A stretch of DNA of 64,000 nucleotides from Pseudomonadota bacterium. GTDB taxonomy: Bacteria; Pseudomonadota; Gammaproteobacteria; Enterobacterales; Enterobacteriaceae. The DNA lies in the NCBI GenBank assembly GCA_018261615.1, contig JAGTSE010000001.1:124001-188000 (forward strand), read 5' to 3'. The notes below the pieces were generated by a model, which was not told the DNA's origin, searched no databases, and saw only the letters and a program-made list of their open reading frames with translations. This document shows positions 1-7,037 of the stretch, piece by piece. Position numbers and translations under genes: made by a program. Position 1 is the stretch's first letter. Every line of letters starts with the position of its first letter.

Positions 1-868
1 CGTGTCACCGGGCCATCGCGTCTGGCTGCGCGTCAACCCGGGCTTTGGCCACGGCCACAGCCAGAAAACCAATACCGGCGGTGAAAACAGCAAACACGGT
101 ATCTGGTACAGCGATCTCAATGCGGCGCTGGCGGTGATGCAGCGCTATCAGCTAAAACTGGCGGGTATTCACATGCACATCGGTTCCGGCGTTGATTACG
201 GACATCTTGAGCAGGTGTGCGGCGCGATGGTGCGGCAGGTGGTAGATTTCGGCCAGGATCTGCCGGCGATCTCTGCCGGTGGCGGGCTTTCTATTCCCTA
301 TCATGAAGGGGAAGACCAGGTTGATACGTCTCACTATTTTGGTTTGTGGAATACCGCGCGCGAGCAAATTGCGAAACATCTCGGCCATGCGGTGAAACTG
401 GAGATCGAGCCTGGCCGTTTCCTGGTGGCGGAATCCGGCGTGCTGGTATCGCAGGTGCGCAGTGTGAAGAATATGGGCAGCCGCCACTTTGTGCTGATCG
501 ACGCGGGTTTTAACGATCTGATGCGCCCGGCGATGTATGGTAGCTATCACCACATTACTGCACTGGCTGGCGATGGCCGCGATCTGCGTCAGGCTGAACT
601 TATCGACACCGTGGTTGCGGGGCCGCTGTGTGAATCCGGCGATGTCTTTACCCAACAAGAGGGCGGCAAAGTGGAAACCCGCGCGCTGCCTGCGGTAAAA
701 GCGGGGGATTATCTGGTACTGCACGATACCGGTGCGTACGGCGCATCGATGTCGTCAAACTACAACAGCCGCCCGCTGCTGCCGGAAGTGCTGTTTGATC
801 ATGGTGTTGCGCGTCTGATCCGCCGTCGTCAGACTATCGACGAACTGCTGGCGCTGGAGCAGTTCTAA
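1..868 (+). CDS. lysA: Diaminopimelate decarboxylase, 3' part (cut by window edge)
   Basis: This enzyme decarboxylates meso-diaminopimelate to L-lysine in the cytoplasm, the last step of lysine synthesis. About 288 C-terminal residues are visible out of roughly 420 in E. coli LysA; the start and the PLP-binding lysine lie outside the window. Visible family motifs are HMHIGSG, the glycine-rich PLP-phosphate loop SAGGGLSIPY, EPGRF, the active-site GPLCESGD with its cysteine, and YGASMSSNYNSRP near the end. The stop codon overlaps the end of a decayed LacI-type gene on the other strand. In E. coli lysA converges directly on galR; here about 4.5 kb separates them. Confidence 0.97.
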   Translation, partial: VSPGHRVWLRVNPGFGHGHSQKTNTGGENSKHGIWYSDLNAALAVMQRYQLKLAGIHMHIGSGVDYGHLEQVCGAMVRQVVDFGQDLPAISAGGGLSIPYHEGEDQVDTSHYFGLWNTAREQIAKHLGHAVKLEIEPGRFLVAESGVLVSQVRSVKNMGSRHFVLIDAGFNDLMRPAMYGSYHHITALAGDGRDLRQAELIDTVVAGPLCESGDVFTQQEGGKVETRALPAVKAGDYLVLHDTGAYGASMSSNYNSRPLLPEVLFDHGVARLIRRRQTIDELLALEQF

Positions 869-1054
869 TCCTGATACGGTCCTGCCGCCACCGAGTCGCA
901 CCGATCGGCTCGGTGATGCAAGCGATCTCTCCCCCAGCTCTTCCATCGCCTTAAAAACCTGAGCGCGGGTCCTCTCTTTGACGTGACCCGCACCCGGGAA
1001 AACCGTCGCTTTCGACATGCCTGCGCGCAGTGAAATGTCCAGCATTGTGACCAT
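865..1054 (-). pseudogene. LacI-family regulator remnant with internal deletion
   Basis: Reading the minus strand from 1054, about 41 residues match the N-terminal helix-turn-helix of LacI/GalR regulators (MVTMLDISLRAGMSKATV, then VKERTRAQVFKAMEELG). The expected SRVLNG segment is disrupted by what looks like one inserted T followed by a short deletion. At 900-865, in another frame, the sequence reads CDSVAAGPYQD and then stop, which resembles the C-terminal end of the same family. The roughly 280 residues between (effector domain) are absent, so only about 190 bp of a gene of about 1 kb remains. It points away from the PTS gene at 1329, as a dedicated sugar-operon regulator would. This is an inference from family resemblance; the C-terminal match is short. 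Confidence 0.65.
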
Positions 1055-1160
1055 GACACACCTTCCGCATTAATGGCAGGCCGTTTAACACAGCCATTTC
1101 GCGGGTTAAGGCGCAGCGGGCGGTTTGGCTTAAGTACGGAAGTATCCCTGAAAAAGCCAA

Positions 1161-1268
1161 TGCGGTATGCCAATGTGAGTAATCGCTTTGTTTTGGAATA
1201 CCAGTGGAGGGCTTGAGAGCCGGGTCACAGAACTTTTCCAACGCTGTCGCTATTTTTGGTATGCCAAA
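1161..1268. promoter_or_regulatory. Three operator-like TGG-AT-CCA repeats upstream of the PTS gene
   Basis: Three related imperfect inverted repeats lie in the leader of the beta-glucoside operon: TGCGGTATGCCAAT (1161-1174), TTTGGAATACCAGT (1192-1205) and TTTGGTATGCCAAA (1255-1268). They resemble the TTGGTATACCAA operators of UxuR/ExuR-type GntR regulators of the FCD subfamily. A GntR regulator of that type is encoded at 4124. The assignment is inference; a role for the lost LacI-type regulator is also possible. Confidence 0.5.
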
Positions 1269-1328
1269 TGGAATCCGGCTGTATACCTGTACCGATAAAA
1301 AAGCCCCCCTTAACTGAGGTGTGACCCT

Positions 1329-2657
1329 ATGGCCCTACAAGAAAAGCTCATCGATTCTCTGGGTAGTTTTGCCACCAGGTTCAACAGCTATCGCTATATC
1401 ATGGCGATCAAATCTTCGTTTATCACGCTGATGCCGGTCATTATTGTCGGCGCGTTCTCGGTGTTGATTTCCAACATGGTGCTGGATCCAAAAAATGGTC
1501 TCGCCAGCTTCCAGGCGCTGTCGTTTCTCGCCGCGCTAAAACCGATTACCAGCGCCCTTAACTATGCCACGCTGAACTTTCTCAACATTGGCGCGGTGTT
1601 CTTAATTGGTATTGAACTGGGTCGCATTAACGGCATCAAGTCGCTGTTTCCCGGTCTGCTGGCGGTGATCTGCTTTATCTGCGTGACGCCCACCACCGTC
1701 GAGATGCTGGTGGATGGTCAGATGCACGTAGTGAAAGATGTGCTGCTGCGCCAGTTCTCCGATACCCGCAGCCTGTTCCTCGGCATGTTTATCGCCATTT
1801 TGTCGGTGGAAGTTTACTGCTGGCTGGAAAATCGCGAGAGCCTGAAGATCAAAATGCCGGATACTGTGCCGCCGAACGTTTCCGCCTCGTTCTCGGCGCT
1901 GATCCCGGCGATCATTACCACCACGCTGATCGCCACTTTCGGCTTCGTCTTCCATCAGGTGACCGGCATGTATCTGTATGACGCCGTGTATCAGGTGGTG
2001 CAGCAACCGCTGGAGCGCGTGGTACAAAGCCTGCCCGGCATTCTGCTGCTGATGTTTGTCGCACAGCTGTTCTGGGTAATCGGTATTCACGGCAATCAGA
2101 TGATCAAACCGATCCGCGAGCCGCTGCTGCTGGGGGCGATCACCGTCAATATGAGCGCCTTTGAACAGGGTAAAGAGGTGCCGAACATCATCACCATGCC
2201 GTTCTGGGATGTGTACATGAGTATCGGCGGTTCCGGCCTGACCATCGGCCTGCTGATTGCGGTAATGATCGGCACAAAACGCAAAGAGATGAAAGAGATC
2301 GCCAAGCTATCGATAGGGCCCGGGATCTTCAATATTAACGAGCCGGTGATCTTCGGTATGCCGATCATGCTGAACCCAATCCTCGCTATTCCGTTCATTA
2401 TCACCCCGCTGGTGACCGGCTCGATCGGCTACTTCGCGACGGTAACCGGTTTTGCCGGGAAAGCGGTGGTGATGGTGCCCTGGACGACGCCGCCGTTGAT
2501 CAATGCCTGGCTCTCCACTGCGGGTTCGATGGGCGCGGTGGTTACCCAGCTAATCTGCATTGTTACCGCCGTCGTTATCTATCTGCCGTTTGTGAAGATC
2601 GCCTCCCGCCGCGCGGAACAGGCGCAATTACAGGCGCAAGCCATCAATAATGCCTGA
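1329..2657 (+). CDS. PTS EIIC permease, cellobiose/beta-glucoside (Lac family)
   Basis: This is an inner-membrane sugar-transporting EIIC subunit of the lactose/cellobiose PTS family (CelB/ChbC-like). It imports a beta-glucoside or other disaccharide while phosphorylating it. The protein has 442 residues with about ten hydrophobic segments. The conserved IGIHGN motif (His254) and FNINEPVIFGMP motif (Glu338) correspond to the sugar-binding His and Glu of ChbC-type transporters. No EIIA or EIIB domain is fused to it or encoded nearby, so it must borrow them from another system. A GAGG ribosome-binding site precedes ATG 1329. The gene ends just before the GH1 gene, pointing to one transcript. 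The exact sugar cannot be read from sequence. Confidence 0.9.
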   Translation: MALQEKLIDSLGSFATRFNSYRYIMAIKSSFITLMPVIIVGAFSVLISNMVLDPKNGLASFQALSFLAALKPITSALNYATLNFLNIGAVFLIGIELGRINGIKSLFPGLLAVICFICVTPTTVEMLVDGQMHVVKDVLLRQFSDTRSLFLGMFIAILSVEVYCWLENRESLKIKMPDTVPPNVSASFSALIPAIITTTLIATFGFVFHQVTGMYLYDAVYQVVQQPLERVVQSLPGILLLMFVAQLFWVIGIHGNQMIKPIREPLLLGAITVNMSAFEQGKEVPNIITMPFWDVYMSIGGSGLTIGLLIAVMIGTKRKEMKEIAKLSIGPGIFNINEPVIFGMPIMLNPILAIPFIITPLVTGSIGYFATVTGFAGKAVVMVPWTTPPLINAWLSTAGSMGAVVTQLICIVTAVVIYLPFVKIASRRAEQAQLQAQAINNA

Positions 2658-2664
2658 GGATGTT

Positions 2665-4092
2665 ATGAGTACAGAAACCATCGCCATCCCGCCGTCGTTT
2701 ATTCTGGGTGCGGCGGCATCGGCCTGGCAAACCGAAGGCTGGGAAGGGAAAAAAGCGGGTCAGGATTCGTGGCCCGATCTCTGGTACAAAAACGATCGTC
2801 ACGTCTGGCATGAAGGTTATGGCCCTGCGGTGGCAACGAATTTCTACCAACGTTTTCGCGAAGATGTGCAACTGATGAAGCAGGCGGGGCTGACCCACTA
2901 CCGCACCTCGATCAACTGGTCGCGTTTTCTCACCGATTACGAGCAGGGCGTGGTGGATGAGACTTACGCCAGCTATTACGACCAGCTTTTTGATGAGATG
3001 CAGCGCCACGGTATTACGCCGATGATCTGTCTGGAGCACTACGAACTGCCGGGTTATCTGCTGGAAACGTACGGTGGCTGGGCATCGAAGAGAGTGGTCG
3101 AACTCTATCTGCTGTACGTTGAGAAAGTGCTTGAGCGCTTCCACCATAAAGTCACGCGCTGGTTTACCTTTAATGAACCGATTGTGGTGCAAACCCGCGT
3201 CTACCTTGATGCGCTGCGCTGGCCATATGAGCAGAACACCAACACCTGGATGCAGTGGAATCATCACAAAAACCTGGCGACGGCAAAAGTGGTGAAGCTG
3301 TTTCGCGAGAAGGGCTACGCCGGAACCGTCGGTTGCATTCTCAACCCGGAAGTGACTTACCCGCGTTCCAGCGCCCCGCACGATGTGCTGGCGGCACAGC
3401 GTTACGATCTCTTCTATAACCGCGTGTTCCTTGATCCGCTAGTGAAAGGCCACTATCCGCAGGAACTGATGGATCTGCTGGACAAACATAACGTTAAATG
3501 GGATTACAGCGCAGAGGAACTGGCGATCATCCGCGACAACACCGTCGATGAACTGGGTATCAATCTTTACTATCCGCACCGTGTTAAAGCGCCGTCGCGC
3601 GCCTGGTACCCGGAGACACCGTTTCATCCGGCGTATTACTATGAGCCGTTTGAGCTGCCGGGCCGAAAGATGAACAAATCGCGCGGCTGGGAGATCCTGC
3701 CGGAGATCATCTATGACATGGCGATGCGCATCAAAAACGAGTACGGCAATATTCCGTGGTTTGTTGCAGAAAGCGGCATGGGCGTAGAGAACGAAGGGCA
3801 GTTCCGCGATGTCGAAGGAACCATCGAGGATGATTACCGCATTGATTTCATCGCCGCGCATCTGTATCAGGCGCTGCGGGCGCGGGAAGCGGGCGCGAAC
3901 TGCCACGGTTATATGCTGTGGGCGTTTACCGACAATGTTTCGCCAATGAACGCCTTTAAAAACCGCTATGGGCTGGTGGAGATCGATCTGCAACACAATC
4001 GCGATCGGCGGGCGAAAAAATCGCTGCGCTGGTTCCGCGCGCTGAGTGATGAGCGCCGGTTGACCCTTACCCTTGATGATGAAGTAAGATAG
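2665..4092 (+). CDS. GH1 6-phospho-beta-glucosidase
   Basis: This glycoside hydrolase family 1 enzyme (475 residues) probably hydrolyses the phosphorylated beta-glucoside delivered by the preceding EIIC. The acid/base glutamate is Glu171 in TFNEP. The nucleophile is Glu369 in FVAESGMG, where the usual motif is TENG. In the segment TDNVSPMNAFKNRYG, Ser426, Lys432 and Tyr435 replace the EW of non-phospho enzymes, as in 6-phospho-beta-glucosidases. I chose ATG 2665, preceded by GAGGA, over the in-frame ATG 2650, which overlaps the EIIC stop. It is cytoplasmic and co-transcribed with the EIIC gene. The aglycone is unknown. Confidence 0.9.
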   Translation: MSTETIAIPPSFILGAAASAWQTEGWEGKKAGQDSWPDLWYKNDRHVWHEGYGPAVATNFYQRFREDVQLMKQAGLTHYRTSINWSRFLTDYEQGVVDETYASYYDQLFDEMQRHGITPMICLEHYELPGYLLETYGGWASKRVVELYLLYVEKVLERFHHKVTRWFTFNEPIVVQTRVYLDALRWPYEQNTNTWMQWNHHKNLATAKVVKLFREKGYAGTVGCILNPEVTYPRSSAPHDVLAAQRYDLFYNRVFLDPLVKGHYPQELMDLLDKHNVKWDYSAEELAIIRDNTVDELGINLYYPHRVKAPSRAWYPETPFHPAYYYEPFELPGRKMNKSRGWEILPEIIYDMAMRIKNEYGNIPWFVAESGMGVENEGQFRDVEGTIEDDYRIDFIAAHLYQALRAREAGANCHGYMLWAFTDNVSPMNAFKNRYGLVEIDLQHNRDRRAKKSLRWFRALSDERRLTLTLDDEVR

Positions 4093-4123
4093 CGGGCAAT
4101 AACTGATAAGTGCAGGTGATATT

Positions 4124-4897
4124 GTGGAGAAGGCCGTCGTTCCGCCGGAAAAAAAACAGTACCAGGAGATTGGCGAGGATTTACGCGAGCAAATCATCCA
4201 GGGGCATTATCCCGTTGGCTCCCGCCTGCCGCCGGAGCGCAATATCGCCGAAAAATATGGCGTCAGCCGCACCATTGTGCGCGAAGCGCTGTTAATGCTG
4301 GAATTGCAGGGCACGGTTGATATTCGCCAGGGTTCGGGCGTCTATGTGATGCGTATTCCGCAGGTCCATGAAAACGAGGAAGAGCGCTTTCTCAGCAGCG
4401 ATGTTGGCCCGTTCGAGATCCTGCAAGCGCGCCAACTGCTGGAGAGCAATATTGCTGCCTTTGCGGCGACCATGGCCACGCGAGCGGATGTTGACAATCT
4501 GCGGCGCATTCTCGAACAGGAGCAGCGTGCTATCGCTCTGAATGACACCACCCAGGACAACAGCAAGATGTTTCATCTGGTGCTGGCCGGGGCTTCGCAA
4601 AACCAGATGCTGCTGGCAACGGTAGAGAGCATCTGGCACCAGATGGACAGCAGCCCGCTGTGGCAACAGTTTAATGTGCATATTGCCAGCCGTCCGTATC
4701 GTCTGAAATGGCTGGGCGACCGGCAAACACTGCTGGCAGCGGTGCGTCGCCGCGATGTGATGGGTGCCTGGCAGGCGATGTGGCAGCATCTGGAAAATGT
4801 CAAAAAAAGTCTGCTGGAGCTATCGGATGAAGATGCGCCGGACTTCGACGGCTATCTGTTTGAATCCGTTCCCATCTTCCAGGGGAAACTGATGTGA
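4124..4897 (+). CDS. GntR-family regulator, FCD subfamily
   Basis: This is a 257-residue transcription regulator. The N-terminal winged helix-turn-helix (about residues 12-80) carries LPPERNIAEKYGVSRTIVREAL, followed by the wing QGSGVYV. The rest is an all-helical FCD effector domain, as in UxuR, ExuR and FadR. The start is GTG 4124, preceded by AGGTGA. It lies 31 bp after the phospho-beta-glucosidase gene in the same direction and overlaps the next gene by 4 bp, so it probably controls this cassette. UxuR-like palindromes in the leader at 1161-1268 would be its natural targets. Its ligand is unknown; the sugar phosphate is one guess. Confidence 0.88.
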   Translation: MEKAVVPPEKKQYQEIGEDLREQIIQGHYPVGSRLPPERNIAEKYGVSRTIVREALLMLELQGTVDIRQGSGVYVMRIPQVHENEEERFLSSDVGPFEILQARQLLESNIAAFAATMATRADVDNLRRILEQEQRAIALNDTTQDNSKMFHLVLAGASQNQMLLATVESIWHQMDSSPLWQQFNVHIASRPYRLKWLGDRQTLLAAVRRRDVMGAWQAMWQHLENVKKSLLELSDEDAPDFDGYLFESVPIFQGKLM

Positions 4898-5343
4898 AAA
4901 TTCTTCCTCTCTACGAAGTGCCGCATTTTGCGCCGCAGGTTATCGAGTGGCTGTGGCATGAGTTTGGCCATTCCCTGTCGCGCGATTTTTTCGCCAGCAT
5001 TATTGATCACAGCCAGACGCCGGGCGCGTTACCGCTGACGTTTGTACTGGTTGACGGCGATGAACTGCTGGCGACCGTGGGGCTATGGCGTTGCGATTTG
5101 ATCAGCCGTCAGGATCTCTTTCCGTGGCTGGCCGCACTGTATGTAAAAGAAAGCGCGCGTGGGCAGGGGCTGGCCGGGCAGCTACAGCAGCATATGATGG
5201 TGCAGGCAAAAGCAATGGGATTTAGCCAGTTACATCTCTATTCCGCCTGCCGCGATTTTTATGAGCGCTACGGCTGGGAGTATATTGGTGACGGGCTGGA
5301 TTATCCGAACGCCCTTGTGCATTTGTATCGCATTGCGCTGTGA
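4894..5343 (+). CDS. GNAT-family N-acetyltransferase
   Basis: This is a 149-residue single-domain GNAT protein. The acetyl-CoA binding motif A is ARGQGLAGQLQQHMM (about residues 89-103), preceded by the beta-strand LAALYVKE. The C-terminal CRDFYERYGWEYIGDG is the usual GNAT motif B. The GTG start overlaps the GntR stop in a GTGA arrangement, so translation is probably coupled and the gene is the last of the cassette. The substrate is unknown; a role in acetylating an unmetabolised sugar or glycoside product is conceivable but unsupported. Confidence 0.85.
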   Translation: MKILPLYEVPHFAPQVIEWLWHEFGHSLSRDFFASIIDHSQTPGALPLTFVLVDGDELLATVGLWRCDLISRQDLFPWLAALYVKESARGQGLAGQLQQHMMVQAKAMGFSQLHLYSACRDFYERYGWEYIGDGLDYPNALVHLYRIAL

Positions 5344-5374
5344 GTTTTTTGGCTAAACGCAGAAGAGTGTGCTG

Positions 5375-5401
5375 GCCGGATAAGCGTTGGCGCCTTCCGG
5401 C
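5375..5401. repeat. REP-like palindrome
   Basis: GCCGGATAAGCG-TTGGCGCC-TTCCGGC matches the enterobacterial REP (repetitive extragenic palindrome) core. It lies between the convergent ends of the acetyltransferase gene and galR. It could stabilise mRNA ends or reduce read-through. Only one copy is seen in this window. Confidence 0.65.
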
Positions 5402-5428
5402 AAGCAATGAGACTCAAGGCAACCTGCG

Positions 5429-6436
5429 TTAACTCTCCTGCAGGGCAATCACTGAATGGCGGCGTACCAGCGTCGGGTTAAACAGATGTGTTATCTCCGG
5501 TAGCGGCCGGTTTTCCGCCAGTGCCAGAGCCAGCTCGGCGGCCTGCGTCGCCATGGTGACAATCGGGTAACGAACGGTGGTCAGCCGGGGGCGCACATAG
5601 CGCGACACCAGCACATCGTCGAAGCCTATCAGCGAAATTTCGCCCGGCACATTGATGCCATTATCATTAAGTACGCCCATTGCGCCCGCTGCCATGGAAT
5701 CGTTGTAACAGGCGACGGCGGTAAAGTTTCTGCCGCGACCTAACAGTTCGGTCATTGCTTGTTCGCCGCCGCTTTCATCTGGCTCGGCAAAAGTCACCAG
5801 CCGGTCATTGCACGGCAGGCCATTCTCTTTAAGCGCATCGTAATAACCCTGCAAACGATCTTCCGCGTCGGAAATGGCGTGGTTTGAGCAGAGGTAACCT
5901 ATGCGCGTATGGCCTTGCTGGATCAGGTGGCGGGTTGCCAGCCACGCGCCGTAGCGGTCGTCGAGTGCCACGCAGCGCTGTTCAAAACCCGGCAGAATAC
6001 GGTTGATCAGTACCATGCCTGGAATTTGCTTCATCAGCGAAGCTAGTTCTTCATCGGGGATGATTTTGGCGTGGACCACCAGCGCGCCGCAGCGGTGGCG
6101 GATCAACTGCTCAATGGCTTTGCGCTCTTTCTCTTCGTTGTGGTAGCCGTTGCCAATCAGCAGAAAATTACCGGTGGCGGAAGCGACTTGTTCAACGGCT
6201 TTCACCATCGCGCCGAAAAAGGGGTCTGAAACATCGGCCACCACCAGACCGACTGTTTCCGTCGATTGCTGCGCCAGCGCGCGCGCGTTGGCGTTTGGGT
6301 GATAATTCAGCGTATCCATTGCACTCTGCACCGCCAGCCGTGAGGATTCGCTCGCTTTTGGCGAGTCGTTAATCACACGGGAAACCGTAGCAACGGAGAC
6401 GCCTGCCAGCCGTGCTACATCTTTAATGGTCGCCAT
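5429..6436 (-). CDS. galR: Galactose regulon repressor GalR
   Basis: GalR is a dimeric LacI-family repressor of the gal and mgl genes, released by D-galactose. The protein has 335 residues (343 in E. coli). The N-terminal helix-turn-helix is MATIKDVARLAGVSVATVSR with hinge helix ALAQ. The periplasmic-binding-protein-like effector domain includes GLVVADVSDPFFG and the late SLIGFDDV motif. It ends LVRRHSVIALQES, shorter than the E. coli tail. A near-perfect GalR operator lies about 20 bp upstream, consistent with autoregulation. In E. coli galR is adjacent to lysA; here the beta-glucoside cassette intervenes. Confidence 0.97.
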   Translation of the reverse strand: MATIKDVARLAGVSVATVSRVINDSPKASESSRLAVQSAMDTLNYHPNANARALAQQSTETVGLVVADVSDPFFGAMVKAVEQVASATGNFLLIGNGYHNEEKERKAIEQLIRHRCGALVVHAKIIPDEELASLMKQIPGMVLINRILPGFEQRCVALDDRYGAWLATRHLIQQGHTRIGYLCSNHAISDAEDRLQGYYDALKENGLPCNDRLVTFAEPDESGGEQAMTELLGRGRNFTAVACYNDSMAAGAMGVLNDNGINVPGEISLIGFDDVLVSRYVRPRLTTVRYPIVTMATQAAELALALAENRPLPEITHLFNPTLVRRHSVIALQES

Positions 6437-6452
6437 GGCGTACCTTCCTTAG

Positions 6453-6468
6453 GGGTAAGCGTTTACAC
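6453..6468. promoter_or_regulatory. GalR/GalS operator upstream of galR
   Basis: GGGTAAGCGTTTACAC matches the gal operator consensus GTGTAANCGNTTACAC at all but one position. It lies just upstream of galR, where an autoregulatory site is expected. Confidence 0.8.
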
Positions 6469-6677
6469 ACTGCGTAGTGTTACGGAAAAGAGATGGCTAA
6501 TCAAGGCAGTTACCCGATGGTGGTGTGCAAACGTGAACTGAGGCGGTGGAAAGCCATGGAACCGTTACACAAAAAAGTTTTGCCGATTAATACAGGTAAA
6601 ACCTTTAGTTACACTTTGCGCAGAGCTGTTTCGATTGTCTGCTGGTGGCGCGTTCTCCCCCATGACAGAGTGGTTAT

Positions 6678-6760
6678 CCCAGAGGTATTGATAGGTGAGC
6701 GCAACCCCCGGGTTGTATACTCGAATTACACCAACCTGCGCAGATGCGCAGGTTTTTTTT
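6678..6760 (+). ncRNA. omrB: Small regulatory RNA OmrB
   Basis: The 5' end CCCAGAGGTATTGATAGGTG is the conserved OmrA/OmrB seed. The 3' end is a rho-independent terminator, AACCTGCG-CAGATG-CGCAGG followed by eight T. The length of about 83 nt fits E. coli OmrB (82 nt), and the GATAGG variant marks it as OmrB rather than OmrA. These Hfq-dependent RNAs are induced by OmpR and repress outer-membrane protein mRNAs. The position between galR and aas is as in E. coli. The middle part differs from what I remember of the E. coli copy. Confidence 0.93.
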
Positions 6761-6868
6761 GCCTGCGTTGTAACAAGCAGAGTGAATCGACATACCTCGT
6801 TTCACTTCGGCTCATTCCCTTGCTTTTTCCCGCTGGCGATACGCCCGCGCCAACGCCAAAATCAAGAT

Positions 6869-6954
6869 CCCAGAGGTATTGATTGGTGATTTATTCGGTA
6901 CGCTCTTCGTACTCATGTCTTGCACCAACCTGCGCGGACGCGCAGGTTTTTTTT
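6869..6954 (+). ncRNA. omrA: Small regulatory RNA OmrA
   Basis: This is the second copy of the tandem pair. The 5' seed is CCCAGAGGTATTGATTGGTG and the centre contains CGGTACGCTCTTCGTAC, as in E. coli OmrA. The terminator hairpin AACCTGCGCGGACGCGCAGG is followed by eight T. The length is about 86 nt. Its 5' and 3' ends match OmrB while the centres differ, as known for this pair. It is transcribed towards aas, with the terminator ending about 80 bp before the aas start. Confidence 0.95.
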
Positions 6955-7037
6955 GCCCTGAATTCCTCCTCCGGTACTTCTCGTGTAATCTGCCACAATT
7001 TGCAAACTTACTTATTTCACTGGCAAAAGGAGTTGAG

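Noticed and set aside
1055..1328. Additional gene between the LacI remnant and the EIIC gene
   Set aside because: Minus-strand open frames at 865-1173 and 951-1241 are overlapping frames of the remnant and its leader; no further family match was found.
6493..6882. 129-residue open frame downstream of galR
   Set aside because: It runs through omrB and into omrA, has no family resemblance, and is best explained by the two sRNA genes.
6879..7037. N-terminal extension of Aas by 53 residues
   Set aside because: It would be encoded by the omrA sRNA and its terminator; ATG 7038 has a strong ribosome-binding site and gives the family length.
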